This document shows positions 32,205 through 40,123 of a stretch of DNA of 59,253 nucleotides, one piece after another. Numbering within the stretch: position 1 is the first letter of the stretch; each line of letters opens with the position of its first letter. The notes under the pieces are model-generated. The model saw only the letters and a program-made list of their open reading frames with translations. It was not told the origin of the DNA and ran no database searches. A program made the translations under genes and the position numbers. The stretch is from a virus. The stretch covers positions 1 through 59,253 of IMG/VR virus record IMGVR_UViG_3300013119_000886, one strand, 5' to 3'.

Positions 32205-32990
32205 TTACGGGTTACGGGTTATTGTGATTCTAGCATTCAATAAGATGGATAATTGTCTAGCAGTTTCCTCATAATCTTCGCGCCAATTATCGACCTTTAC
32301 ATGACCACTGTCTTTGAGATGTCTCATGGAATGCTGGAAGTTTACACCTAGTCCTTCAGGAGGAGTTCTGCCAGCGGCATAATAACAATCTACACTAATT
32401 TCTGTAAATGTCTTTTTGATTCCATCTTTGTGGATTGTCCATTTGAATCTCTTTCCACTAGATTTTCGTTTGCTACTATCACCTTTGCTAGTTATTACAT
32501 CTTCATAATTAAATCTTTCAAATTTGAAAAATTCTGTCCTGAATTTTTCTTCTACATTTGACAGTTCTTCACGTTGTTTCATCTTGAACTCTTCCATTTG
32601 TTCTGTTTGACGTTCCCTGGTACTGGCAATTTCTAATTCGAGTTCGTCATTGTAACGTTTGAAAATTTCTGCTCTTTCTGATTCCTCACGTTTCTTCTTC
32701 TGTTCTAATATGCTAGCAGAAAATCCAGATATAACCGTGTCAACATTCATGTCGAATTTGTCTACCATTTCCTCTAATCTAGAAATATCGTCATCTGAAA
32801 TGATACCGCGCAAATCTTTAAAGATATCCGATTGAAAGATTCTTTTTTTGGCATCTTCAAACGATAGATTGATAGATGTCATTGTTTCTTCACATCCGTT
32901 TTTGTCAGGATGGTTTTCCATTGCTAATTTTCTATATTCTGTCTTTAAATCTTGCATGTTATCAATCTTTTCAAAAAATTTAATCTCCAT
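32205..32990 (-). CDS. J-domain protein with coiled coil
   Basis: 261 aa from ATG 32990 after AAAGGGGAAAA. The N-terminal 40 residues form a short J domain with EYRKLAMENHPDKNG, holding the HPD motif that stimulates DnaK ATPase. Residues about 95-165 are a charged coiled coil (EQKKKREESERAEIFKRYND). The C-terminal part is beta/alpha and unassigned. It is the first gene of the - strand block next to the large noncoding region, so it may be expressed early and redirect host Hsp70. Confidence 0.75.
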   Translation of the reverse strand: MEIKFFEKIDNMQDLKTEYRKLAMENHPDKNGCEETMTSINLSFEDAKKRIFQSDIFKDLRGIISDDDISRLEEMVDKFDMNVDTVISGFSASILEQKKKREESERAEIFKRYNDELELEIASTRERQTEQMEEFKMKQREELSNVEEKFRTEFFKFERFNYEDVITSKGDSSKRKSSGKRFKWTIHKDGIKKTFTEISVDCYYAAGRTPPEGLGVNFQHSMRHLKDSGHVKVDNWREDYEETARQLSILLNARITITRNP

Positions 32991-33031
32991 TTTTCCCCTT
33001 TGCATTTTAACGACTGCCGTCTTATTTCAAA

Positions 33032-33111
33032 AGGACTAGAAGGAATTGAACCTTGATAATTAAATGTAACATCAACTTAATTATAATCACCAAATAATGA
33101 TTGCTAGCCCC
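33032..33111 (-). tRNA. tRNA-like element with unusual anticodon arm
   Basis: On the - strand: a 7-bp acceptor (33111-33105 with 33038-33032, two G-U), a 5-bp D-arm with loop TTATTTGG, an 8-bp AT-only arm with a 13-nt loop in the anticodon position, and a 4-bp T-arm with loop TTCAATT. The T-arm and acceptor abut as in a tRNA. The oversized anticodon loop gives no clear anticodon and there is no CCA, so this may be a degenerate tRNA or a tRNA mimic. It lies at the edge of the long noncoding region. Confidence 0.5.
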
Positions 33112-33164
33112 TATAAGAAAAATTAAACAAATGCAATTATTGAGTTGTCTAATTTCCCCTATTA

Positions 33165-34480
33165 TGAAGGATTACCCCAATTTCGGGAAAATCCTAGTTG
33201 GAATTTCAAATCCCTAATTTTGTTGTCATGGCAACAATCCGATAGTCTAAATTGTATTTTCTTGATTTTGATTTTAATGTTTTCAATCTTGTCAATAGAA
33301 AGATACAATCTCAAATATCTGATTTTAAATTCTGCTCAAACAAAATAACAACATATTGTTGCAATTTGAACTGCTGCTATGCAAACGTTTTAGATTTCTA
33401 TTTGATAAGAATAGATCTCAAGGTTTCACGTTTCAATCTGCATAACAGGGAAACCTGATTTTAAAGATAATTATCTATTACCTTCAGCAGGAACAAAATC
33501 GAAACAATGTGAACGTAAGAGAATCACATAACGTCATAAAATATTTTGTCAATGCGATGACTGACATTTCCGAATCCCACCCGTTGGCGCGGATGGTACT
33601 GGCCGCTATGTGTGTACGTGCATTGTAAATCTAAGAATAATCTGTGATGATAGAATAGAAACATCTATTTCATTGTTTCCCAATCCTTAAATTTTAAATC
33701 GAATTTGTGTATTTTGCATTTCTGTACAAAAGATTAACGATGTAGATATAATCTCAGAAATGCAGGAAACTCAATGGGCGCTACCCCATCACACCAATAT
33801 TTTATTGTCAAATATCATTTAATCAACAGAATCTACAATTTTCATTTCTATGCGATTTTGAGAATTTGATTGAGCGCTTGACATTGTTTTCTGTTTGTGA
33901 AATTTTTCTTTGTGTTGTGTCGTTTGAAAATCTCTTCTTGCGAATGATCTCTTATAATGCAGCGACAATGCCAGAATTGACATTTTTTGTCAAAAAATTA
34001 AAATTAAATTGTTCTGTCATGACGCCCCGTCAATACTGGCGCGATGCCGTGAAAACAAAAAAATAAATCTGTTTTTTTGTTGGAATGAATTGTAACATTT
34101 GCGAATGTTCACAAATGTTAAAAAATCCGTAGCTATTATTATACATGGTTTTTAGAAATAATTTTGTGAAATGAGATGACAATAAACCAATATTGGATTG
34201 ATGGATGTTATGATAAATCATACGTCTTTTTTTGATATTTATCCTTTTGTATACATCATGAATGTTTATTTCACAAACGTGAAATGAAAGACGATAGAAC
34301 TCAATGGTAGCAAGGATTACAGAGATTATGATACAATGTACGAATTGAAATTGAGCGTTGTAATAATGATACAAATATTCTTGGGAATCAATGACAATAT
34401 CCTGTAATCCTATATCACGTAAGGGATTGCAGCAGTGTGTCAATTAACGGCATAGGATTGTATCAATTTTGCAACAACCC
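33165..34480 (+). ncRNA. candidate large structured noncoding RNA
   Basis: No frame in 33.1-35.35 kb has a ribosome site or recognisable product, but many helices exist: 33168-33177/33185-33195; 33392-33402/33410-33418; 33421-33427/33450-33456; a nested set in which 33749-33770 pairs continuously with 33731-33736, 33715-33724 and 33675-33680; 33806-33811/33878-33883 enclosing 33821-33826/33866-33871 and 33838-33843/33860-33865 (with a U-G specific to the + strand); 33970-33981/34029-34040; 34093-34101/34112-34120; and a three-way junction closed by 34313-34322/34402-34411. This resembles large ornate phage RNAs (ROOL/GOLLD type), often near tRNAs. No family match is claimed. Confidence 0.55.
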
Positions 34481-35354
34481 CCTTTATCCCAATGATGATA
34501 CAGGATTGAAGGACGTTATTTTTTAATGATACGATTTTTGACATATTAACAAAGATATGGATATTGGATTTGTGAAACAAATGACGCTTAGACGCCCCCA
34601 CGTCCACGTAGACGAACGTTTGGGTACATCCTATACATATGGTACTAAGGATTCTAAAATGCGTTTAAACACGTCTAATTGCCAAAATAAGAGGTTTTTG
34701 ATTTTTGGGATTAAAAATATACAGATTTTCGATATTTGCGAAATCAACTCTAAAACCAGATACAAATAATAATATTTGTTAATATCAAGTTAATTGGATA
34801 CGTGTGTATTAAAACATTTGTTCTCCCATAATCCACAATATCTATGATAACAGTAGGGAATATTATTTACAGATAATATCAAGACATATTATTCTTGCAT
34901 ATTATTTGAAAATAACATCGCTGAATAAATACGTAATTTACGTAAATAATATATTTAATGTATTTAATGTTTTTAATATAAATAATATTTATTATGCAAC
35001 AAGTGTAAAAAGAGAAATATATTAAACATATTAAAGAAAGTAAATACGTAATAAATAGAAATAAATGCAAATAATCAAAATGCTATAAACGCATTATTTA
35101 CGGATGAAACATATTTTACTGAAATCACTATTGCTGCAATTGTGGAAATATCGGCATAGACCCCCACCATCACTGGGCTGAAGCTATTTATTGCATGTAT
35201 GCTATACCCCTAAACAAATTTCCCCACAACTTTTACAATCATCCGTACATTTCTGTAAACCTTCATATCTTTATAATCGTTAACATATGTAAATTAAGGA
35301 TATGGCTGTGCAATATTGTCGTTCTTATTTTCAGGAATAACTGGAGGAATAATT
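34481..35354. other. AT-rich intergenic region with palindromes
   Basis: No gene is supported here. The stretch 34820-35120 is extremely AT-rich and contains the perfect palindrome TACGTAATTTACGTA (34930-34944) and another AAATACGTAATAAA. A TTGACA with a TATTGG 18 bp downstream (34536-34565) could be a promoter. Divergent gene blocks, palindromes and low melting stability fit a replication origin or divergent control region. Confidence 0.4.
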
Positions 35355-35531
35355 ATGAAAAAGGTAAAAGTAGGAATAACAGAATTCAGGAAGAATTTAT
35401 CATCACACATATCAAGTTTATCTATTAAGAGGGCTATAAAGTTATATAATGGCAAGTTATTAGTTGGCATATTATTACATCCTAGTAAATATAAGGAGTT
35501 AAGTGATGCCAAAGAACGAGCAGGGAATTGA
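35355..35531 (+). CDS. Phd/YefM-like antitoxin-type protein
   Basis: 58 aa, ATG 35355 after GGAGGAATAATT. Sequence VGITEFRKNLSSHISSL ... LYNGKLLVGILLHPSKYKEL follows the Phd/YefM layout (N-terminal DNA-binding strand-helix, then a hairpin). No toxin gene is adjacent; the next gene is an XRE-type HTH protein. It may be a stand-alone repressor. Confidence 0.6.
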   Translation: MKKVKVGITEFRKNLSSHISSLSIKRAIKLYNGKLLVGILLHPSKYKELSDAKERAGN

Positions 35532-35802
35532 AGAGTTAGCCATATTATCATTAGAAAGGTTTGTTAGTGCTTACGACAATTATATTAGTATAAGGTCATC
35601 ATATTTAGAGAGTCGTCACAAGTTAAATACAGCGTTAGCTCCTGCGTTAGCATTATGGCGTAAAGCAAACAAATTAACTCAAGTTGACGCTGCGGAGATA
35701 TTAGGTTGTGACACAGCTCAGGTATGCAGAGCTGAGCGAATTGTGATAAGCAACACCAAGTTAGCGATTAATTTTTACAAACAAATAACAAGGCAGAAAT
35801 AG
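35506..35802 (+). CDS. XRE-family HTH protein
   Basis: 98 aa, start ATG 35506 (GTG 35503 is in frame) with AAGGAG upstream, overlapping the antitoxin-like gene. The C-terminal half carries a helix-turn-helix WRKANKLTQVDAAEILGCDT then AQVCRAERI. Together with the preceding gene it forms a likely regulatory pair at the head of the + strand block. Confidence 0.75.
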   Translation: MPKNEQGIEELAILSLERFVSAYDNYISIRSSYLESRHKLNTALAPALALWRKANKLTQVDAAEILGCDTAQVCRAERIVISNTKLAINFYKQITRQK

Positions 35803-35804
35803 TT

Positions 35805-36416
35805 ATGGACAAGAAGATATTGTATATAGACGTAGAGACCACAGGTTTAGATTGTCTCAAGCATGAGATAATTCAGTTAGCTGGTATAATAGTAGTAAAT
35901 GGTAGAGCAGAAGAAGAGTTCAATTATCACATAAAGCCATTGCATTTAGATTTAAGTGATATATCATTAGCAGTGGCATTAGAGAAGAGCGGTACAACTA
36001 TGGGTGATTTATCTACTTACACGTTACCTAGTGATATATATGAGGAATTAGTAGGTGTATTGGGCAAGCATGTAAACAAATATAACAGGAATGACAAATA
36101 TTACTTAGCGGGTTATAATATAGGTTTTGATTTAGGTTTTATAAAAGAGTTTTTCAAGAACAACGATGACAAGTATTTGGGCAGTTGGTTAAACTGGAAG
36201 AAGATAGACGTATTAGGTTTATTACATTATTTAGATTATTGCGGGAAGTTATCATTATCAAATTACAGGTTAGAGACAGCGTGTAAATATTTTGGTATAG
36301 GTATAGTTGCTCATGATGCTATGAGTGATATACGTGCTACTATGGAGTTATTATCAATATTACAGCGTGAGTATTTTACATCTTGCCCAGGTAATAGTTA
36401 TGTTGAGTTATGGTAA
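35805..36416 (+). CDS. DEDDh 3'-5' exonuclease (DnaQ-like)
   Basis: 203 aa. Exo I is YIDVETTGLD, Exo II AGYNIGFDLGF and Exo III HDAMSDIRAT with the catalytic H-x4-D. Length and layout match stand-alone proofreading-type or RNase T-like exonucleases acting on DNA or RNA 3' ends. Starts 3 nt after the HTH gene's stop. Confidence 0.9.
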   Translation: MDKKILYIDVETTGLDCLKHEIIQLAGIIVVNGRAEEEFNYHIKPLHLDLSDISLAVALEKSGTTMGDLSTYTLPSDIYEELVGVLGKHVNKYNRNDKYYLAGYNIGFDLGFIKEFFKNNDDKYLGSWLNWKKIDVLGLLHYLDYCGKLSLSNYRLETACKYFGIGIVAHDAMSDIRATMELLSILQREYFTSCPGNSYVELW

Positions 36417-36486
36417 CATAGGAGACGGGGTAATTATGATAATAAGATTGCGTCAGCGGAAAAAGATAGATAAGGAGATATAACTG

Positions 36487-36687
36487 ATGTGTGTTAAGTT
36501 AGAGGAAAAAGATAGATTTAGAGTATATATAGGCAGCGGCAATTTTATAGATAGTGACAATTTACGTTTAAGTATAATTAATAACAACCGTCATGTAGCC
36601 AGTTTTTCTGTTACTAGAAGAGAATTAGAGATAGTAAGAGACAGCATTAACAATTATTTTGATACCAGCGTACAAATTAGAGCTTAG
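36487..36687 (+). CDS. small hypothetical protein
   Basis: 66 aa; AAGGAGATATAACTG precedes ATG 36487. Beta-rich (RFRVYIGSGNFIDSDNLRLS). A 15-codon frame (36436-36483) precedes it. No family recognised. Confidence 0.5.
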   Translation: MCVKLEEKDRFRVYIGSGNFIDSDNLRLSIINNNRHVASFSVTRRELEIVRDSINNYFDTSVQIRA

Positions 36688-36718
36688 TAAATAACTACAA
36701 TGTAGCAAGGAGAAAGCC

Positions 36719-37390
36719 ATGAAATTAAACAAGCAAAGGGGTAACATGTATCATCACGTAACTCATACAGGCAATGCAATTCGCGGTGAGTGTATATTTT
36801 CCTGCCAGTATTGTTTTATGAAGCGTTGGGTGCAGAATCCTGTAAGATTGGTAGAGAGTGAATTAAGTGGTGATTTAGGTAGTGGCAAGGTTATATTTAT
36901 AGGGAGTAGTACTGACATGTTTGCGTCTAATATTCCTGATGATTGGATAATAAGAACATTAGATTACTGCAGTAATTATCCAGACAACGAGTATTTATTT
37001 CAGAGCAAGAATCCTTATAGGTTTTTAGCATTTACAGATTATTTTCCTATTAACACTACACTAACAACTACTATAGAGACAAACAGAGAATATAATATCT
37101 CATCTGCCCCCAGCATCCGTAATCGTATAAGTGGTATGCGGTGTATAAGCAGGAGTATGTTTAGAACTCAGGTAACTATAGAGCCAATAATGGATTTTGA
37201 CTTAGAGATATTAGTATCAATGATGTCAGAGATAAATCCTGATGTAATAGTGATAGGCGCTGACAGTCAAGACCATAGGTTACCAGAGCCATCATCGAAT
37301 AAGGTAGCTATGTTAGTGGAGAAGTTAGGTGGGGTAGTCAGTGAAGTAATATTAAAAACAAATTTAAAGAGGTTATTGAATAATGCGTGA
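36719..37390 (+). CDS. radical SAM-like protein (DUF5131/phage Gp37-type)
   Basis: 223 aa; AAGGAGAAAGCC precedes ATG 36719. ECIFSCQYCFMKRW gives CX3CX2C with the aromatic before the last cysteine. VIFIGSSTDMF, LTTTIET and QVTIEPIMDFD match beta strands of the SplB/DUF5131 barrel found in many phages. Substrate unknown. It is the third radical SAM-type protein in the window and is not closely similar to the other three. Confidence 0.82.
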   Translation: MKLNKQRGNMYHHVTHTGNAIRGECIFSCQYCFMKRWVQNPVRLVESELSGDLGSGKVIFIGSSTDMFASNIPDDWIIRTLDYCSNYPDNEYLFQSKNPYRFLAFTDYFPINTTLTTTIETNREYNISSAPSIRNRISGMRCISRSMFRTQVTIEPIMDFDLEILVSMMSEINPDVIVIGADSQDHRLPEPSSNKVAMLVEKLGGVVSEVILKTNLKRLLNNA

Positions 37391-37595
37391 TACAACCAAA
37401 AATTCATATCGCCTAATTTATAGTATAGCATGGTTAACCTTGAATATAATACTATTATGGTCTAACGTAATAGGCTATAATAAGTTTTACACATTAGTAT
37501 TTTACATTTTATGTTGTTGTTGGGCATATACTGTCTATTATTATATTCGCAAAGGAAGTAATTATGCAAAAAAGAAAAGAAGTAATATTAGGTAG
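37383..37595 (+). CDS. small membrane protein
   Basis: 70 aa with two hydrophobic segments (YSIAWLTLNIILLWSNVIGY and LVFYILCCCWAYTVYYYI) and a basic C-terminus (KKKRSNIR). It overlaps the previous gene by 8 nt. Function unknown. Confidence 0.6.
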   Translation: MRDTTKNSYRLIYSIAWLTLNIILLWSNVIGYNKFYTLVFYILCCCWAYTVYYYIRKGSNYAKKKRSNIR

Positions 37596-37677
37596 TATAT
37601 TTAATTCAGGGGGATAGTGTAAAGAAAGAATAGCTTGCTCCTATTGTTGCATCTGGGTCAGTTTCTAATTGCAAGCA

Positions 37678-37791
37678 ATGTGGCAAGAAGTTAAGAAATT
37701 ATTAGACTTACAAAAACGCAATCTTGTAAGTAGTGGCATAGTATCAGGTGTTTCAAAGTTAAAAAAGCGCAAGAGGAGGAGTGTAAGTTAA
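37678..37791 (+). CDS. possible small basic protein
   Basis: 37 codons ending KLKKRKRRSVS, directly before the next gene. The ribosome site is weak. The preceding bases in another frame encode NCKQCGKKLRNY, a zinc-ribbon-like tail without a start codon, hinting at decay of a small gene here. Confidence 0.3.
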   Translation: MWQEVKKLLDLQKRNLVSSGIVSGVSKLKKRKRRSVS

Positions 37792-37793
37792 TT

Positions 37794-38489
37794 ATGACAA
37801 GCAAAAACAGAGAATTATTAGCTAGTTTGGTTAGTAAAGAGTTATGGTTTCCTAGTTATTTAACTACTGAAATTAACACTAATATAAGCAATGCAGTGAC
37901 CTTAGATATACGCATTGCAGCGCTACATGAAAACGATTCTATAGATGCTGTTCTACCCCGTATAGCTATGGAAATAAGCAATAATTTGAATCGTGCTATC
38001 ACTGATATAGTCATAAATGGCGGGTGTAATGATGTAAATAGTCCGTCTTATCTATCATTATGTTCTGGTATTCGTCATCAAGCATTATTTTCATTTGCAT
38101 GTGATAGGGTTATAAACATTAAATTTATAGACTGGTTATTAAATAAATGTGGCGATAGCAGTGTAATCATATCAGGTTTAGATATATTGACTACTCAGGG
38201 ACATTTATACACAGAAGGCAATAAAAGCAAGTGGCAATTTAGCAGTAAGGTTCGTACAGACTTAGACACATATGGTAAACTTGCTGTAGAGGGTGGTAAT
38301 CATACTATAATAATCGTTGTCAATCCTGCTAATTTGGTATTAAAATACAGTAATATAATAGACATTAACGGCAACGCGCCCTTAATTAGGGTTTCATTTC
38401 ATTTTGATTTCACTATAACCGATAATACCAATTGCAACATAATATCCAATATACCTGTTATAAATTCTAAACCATATTATTACGGTTAG
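37794..38489 (+). CDS. hypothetical protein
   Basis: 231 aa; AAGAGGAGGAGTG lies upstream. The segment RIAMEISNNLNRAITDIVING resembles the region of HK97-fold capsid proteins where subunits carry an alpha helix and NG turn, but length and position far from the head genes make this doubtful. Otherwise beta-rich and unassigned. Confidence 0.5.
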   Translation: MTSKNRELLASLVSKELWFPSYLTTEINTNISNAVTLDIRIAALHENDSIDAVLPRIAMEISNNLNRAITDIVINGGCNDVNSPSYLSLCSGIRHQALFSFACDRVINIKFIDWLLNKCGDSSVIISGLDILTTQGHLYTEGNKSKWQFSSKVRTDLDTYGKLAVEGGNHTIIIVVNPANLVLKYSNIIDINGNAPLIRVSFHFDFTITDNTNCNIISNIPVINSKPYYYG

Positions 38490-38508
38490 TTAAACAGGAG
38501 TTATAAAT

Positions 38509-38901
38509 ATGAAAGTATACATTTTAACTACGGGTGATTATAGTGCATATACAGTAGCGTATGCAGCTAGTAGTTTAGAGAAAGCAAAAGAAATCATGTC
38601 ATTATATCCTCAGAACAAGTACGACGATTGGAATGCGCCATTAGAAATGGAGTTAGATGCTTTACTCCCTTCCAAAAACGGTACAGAGTATGAAGTTATA
38701 TTTACTTTAGATTCATTAGAGTTGCACTCTATAAAGAAAACGGAGAATATTGGTCTACCTAATCCTTGTGAAGTATATCGACAAACCTATTATCCCGATT
38801 ACAATTCTGAGTATTTATCTACTTATGTAGTAGCTATTGACAAACAATCAGCAATTAAGATTGCTTCAGAACGTTTTCGTGAGTACAAATCGAGAATATA
38901 G
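38509..38901 (+). CDS. hypothetical protein
   Basis: 130 aa; AACAGGAGTTATAAAT precedes the start. It shows two repeats of a small alpha/beta unit (VAYAASSLEKAKEIMSLYP and VVAIDKQSAIKIASERF), suggesting an internally duplicated fold. No family recognised. Confidence 0.6.
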   Translation: MKVYILTTGDYSAYTVAYAASSLEKAKEIMSLYPQNKYDDWNAPLEMELDALLPSKNGTEYEVIFTLDSLELHSIKKTENIGLPNPCEVYRQTYYPDYNSEYLSTYVVAIDKQSAIKIASERFREYKSRI

Positions 38902-38944
38902 TTAATTATTAGTTGTACTAGATACTAACATTAGGCTAGTGAAC

Positions 38945-38992
38945 GGCACTTGTGTAAAATTTCATTACATTCAATTTTCACTTAAAAGTGCC
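38945..38992 (+). terminator. long hairpin downstream of the 38509 gene
   Basis: GGCACTT/AAGTGCC (38945-38951 with 38986-38992) encloses GTG-AAAAT/ATTTT-CAC, giving about 15 bp in total with a 13-nt loop. No strong T-run follows. It probably marks the end of the + strand transcript. Confidence 0.5.
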
Positions 38993-39016
38993 TAAAGTAC
39001 CCATAAGGAGGTTAAT

Positions 39017-39079
39017 ATAGATAAGAAGGACATTGCTCAAGCCAGTATTTATGGGGGTTTATTTTGTCGAGCGCGTTAA
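39017..39079 (+). other. orphan ribosome site and ATA-initiated frame
   Basis: AAGGAGG (39004-39010) is spaced correctly for a start, but the codon there is ATA. The frame continues as (I)DKKDIAQASIYGGLFCRAR and stops at 39079, just inside the first copy of the 20-bp repeat. Either a rare ATA start or a gene inactivated by loss of ATG. Confidence 0.3.
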
Positions 39080-39227
39080 ATTTTTTAACAACTGCTCCCG
39101 GGGGCCCAGTGTTTATAGGGGTCGAAAAATCAGTTGTTAATTTTTTTAACAACTGCCTTCAGGTCAATAGTAGCATAGGTTAGAAGGCCGTTTTTGCCAA
39201 AATCGACGTTAATTTTTTTAACAACTG
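39075..39227 (+). repeat. three copies of a 20-bp palindromic repeat
   Basis: GTTAATTTTTTTAACAACTG occurs at 39136-39155 and 39208-39227, and with one change at 39075-39094. Each contains GTTAA-N5-TTAAC, and the middle copy is extended to CAGTTGTTAA/TTAACAACTG. Spacing is 61 and 72 bp. The region 38902-39271 otherwise holds only the hairpin and the ATA frame above. Likely operator sites or bidirectional terminators. Confidence 0.65.
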
Positions 39228-39271
39228 ATTCTGCAAGCCCTTATTGCCACTGGGTTCATCCGGGAAAACTG

Positions 39272-39592
39272 CTATTTAAACCAGCATTTTTTATGTAGAA
39301 ATTCATACTGTTTAACATTCTTTTCTTTCGTATTTTTGGCAATAATAATTTTAGATTCAATCAAGTTTTTTCTACATTTAGCCACTGTTTGTCTTGTTAA
39401 GTTATATTTTTTAGCTATATCAATATTACTAATATCACTAAACATAGCTTTATGGTTATAAAAGGCATCTCTTACCATTGCGCCATATACTTTGACTTCA
39501 TTACCAGGTAGTCTTTGGAGTAATTCATCTGGCAATTTGGCAAAATTATTGCTTGGTTCATCCATAATACTAATTCTTGGTAGTTTTGCCAT
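39272..39592 (-). CDS. winged-helix/HTH protein
   Basis: 106 aa. Residues about 55-90 form an HTH (NIDIAKKYNLTRQTVAKCRK then NLIESKIIIA), like replication- or immunity-type regulators. AGGAGAGTAATA precedes ATG 39592. It reads against the surrounding + strand genes and borders the triple repeat, which may be its operator. Confidence 0.7.
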   Translation of the reverse strand: MAKLPRISIMDEPSNNFAKLPDELLQRLPGNEVKVYGAMVRDAFYNHKAMFSDISNIDIAKKYNLTRQTVAKCRKNLIESKIIIAKNTKEKNVKQYEFLHKKCWFK

Positions 39593-39618
39593 TATTACTC
39601 TCCTGCATTAAAGGATGA

Positions 39619-39792
39619 TTAGCTATTTTTTTTTGCCAAGTGTATCCATTTTTTAATTTCATCTAAATCAAATCGCCATTGTCCACCTACTCGATATGCT
39701 GGAAAATCAGGATACTTATTCATCCAGCGATATAAAGTTGTTCTATGTATTTTTAATTCTTCGCATACTTCTTTTGCTTTAATGAACATCAT
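39619..39792 (-). CDS. excisionase/MerR-like HTH protein
   Basis: 57 codons plus a possible doubled ATG start (39792 or 39789) after AGGAG. FIKAKEVCEELKIHRTTLYRW is a helix-turn-helix of the HTH_17/excisionase type, followed by the wing YRVGGQWRFDLDEIKKWI. Such proteins bend DNA or direct excision; no integrase is seen in the window. Confidence 0.75.
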   Translation of the reverse strand: MMFIKAKEVCEELKIHRTTLYRWMNKYPDFPAYRVGGQWRFDLDEIKKWIHLAKKNS

Positions 39793-39835
39793 TTACTCCT
39801 CGCAGCTTGTTTCAAAATGCACTATAATGCACCAT

Positions 39836-39864
39836 ATTGTAGCATAACCGGTAAAATAAGTCAA
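39836..39864 (-). promoter_or_regulatory. sigma70-type promoter for the excisionase-like gene
   Basis: On the - strand TTGACT (39864-39859) and TACAAT (39841-39836) are separated by exactly 17 bp, upstream of the start at 39792. A direct repeat TGCACTATAA/TGCACCATAT overlaps the start region and may be an operator. Confidence 0.7.
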
Positions 39865-40046
39865 GATTCCATTTCCTTTAATTGTGCAATTTGTTCTTTA
39901 ATATTCCTTTTTGTTAGATATTCATCAAGTGCCTCGTTGAATATTTCAGTGAAGTTTTTATCAAGGATAGCAGAAGCTATACCCAGTAATTGTCTTTTAT
40001 TCACATCAATATAGACTGTTGTTCTTTTTTTCTTATTTTCATTCAT
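39861..40046 (-). CDS. ribbon-helix-helix protein
   Basis: 61 aa: KKRTTVYIDVNKRQLLGIAS (strand then helix A) and FTEIFNEALDEYLTKRNI (helix B), typical of CopG/ParD-like regulators. The - strand promoter of the next gene overlaps its 3' end. Probably a small repressor. Confidence 0.7.
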   Translation of the reverse strand: MNENKKKRTTVYIDVNKRQLLGIASAILDKNFTEIFNEALDEYLTKRNIKEQIAQLKEMES

Positions 40047-40123
40047 TATTATGTCAACCTTTCAAATAGATAATCGTTTATTGCAACATATAAACTACAA
40101 AGTGTCAATTATGGTTTACAATA

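Noticed and set aside
33145-34769. Open frames of 66-137 codons in the large noncoding region, such as 34030-34443 (-) and 34557-34769 (+).
   Set aside because: None has a ribosome site, recognisable domain or normal composition, and all overlap strong RNA helices.
35355-35802. A complete toxin-antitoxin system.
   Set aside because: The Phd-like protein has no toxin partner; the adjacent gene is itself an HTH regulator.
37794-38489. HK97-like capsid protein.
   Set aside because: Only a short helix-NG pattern resembles capsid proteins; the gene is too short and is about 10 kb from the head genes.
39075-39227. The three 20-bp repeats as a small CRISPR array.
   Set aside because: Spacers differ in length (41 and 52 nt), the repeat is short and nearly pure A/T, and no cas1/cas2 is nearby. 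The Cas4-like nuclease at 26057 is better explained as a recombination enzyme.
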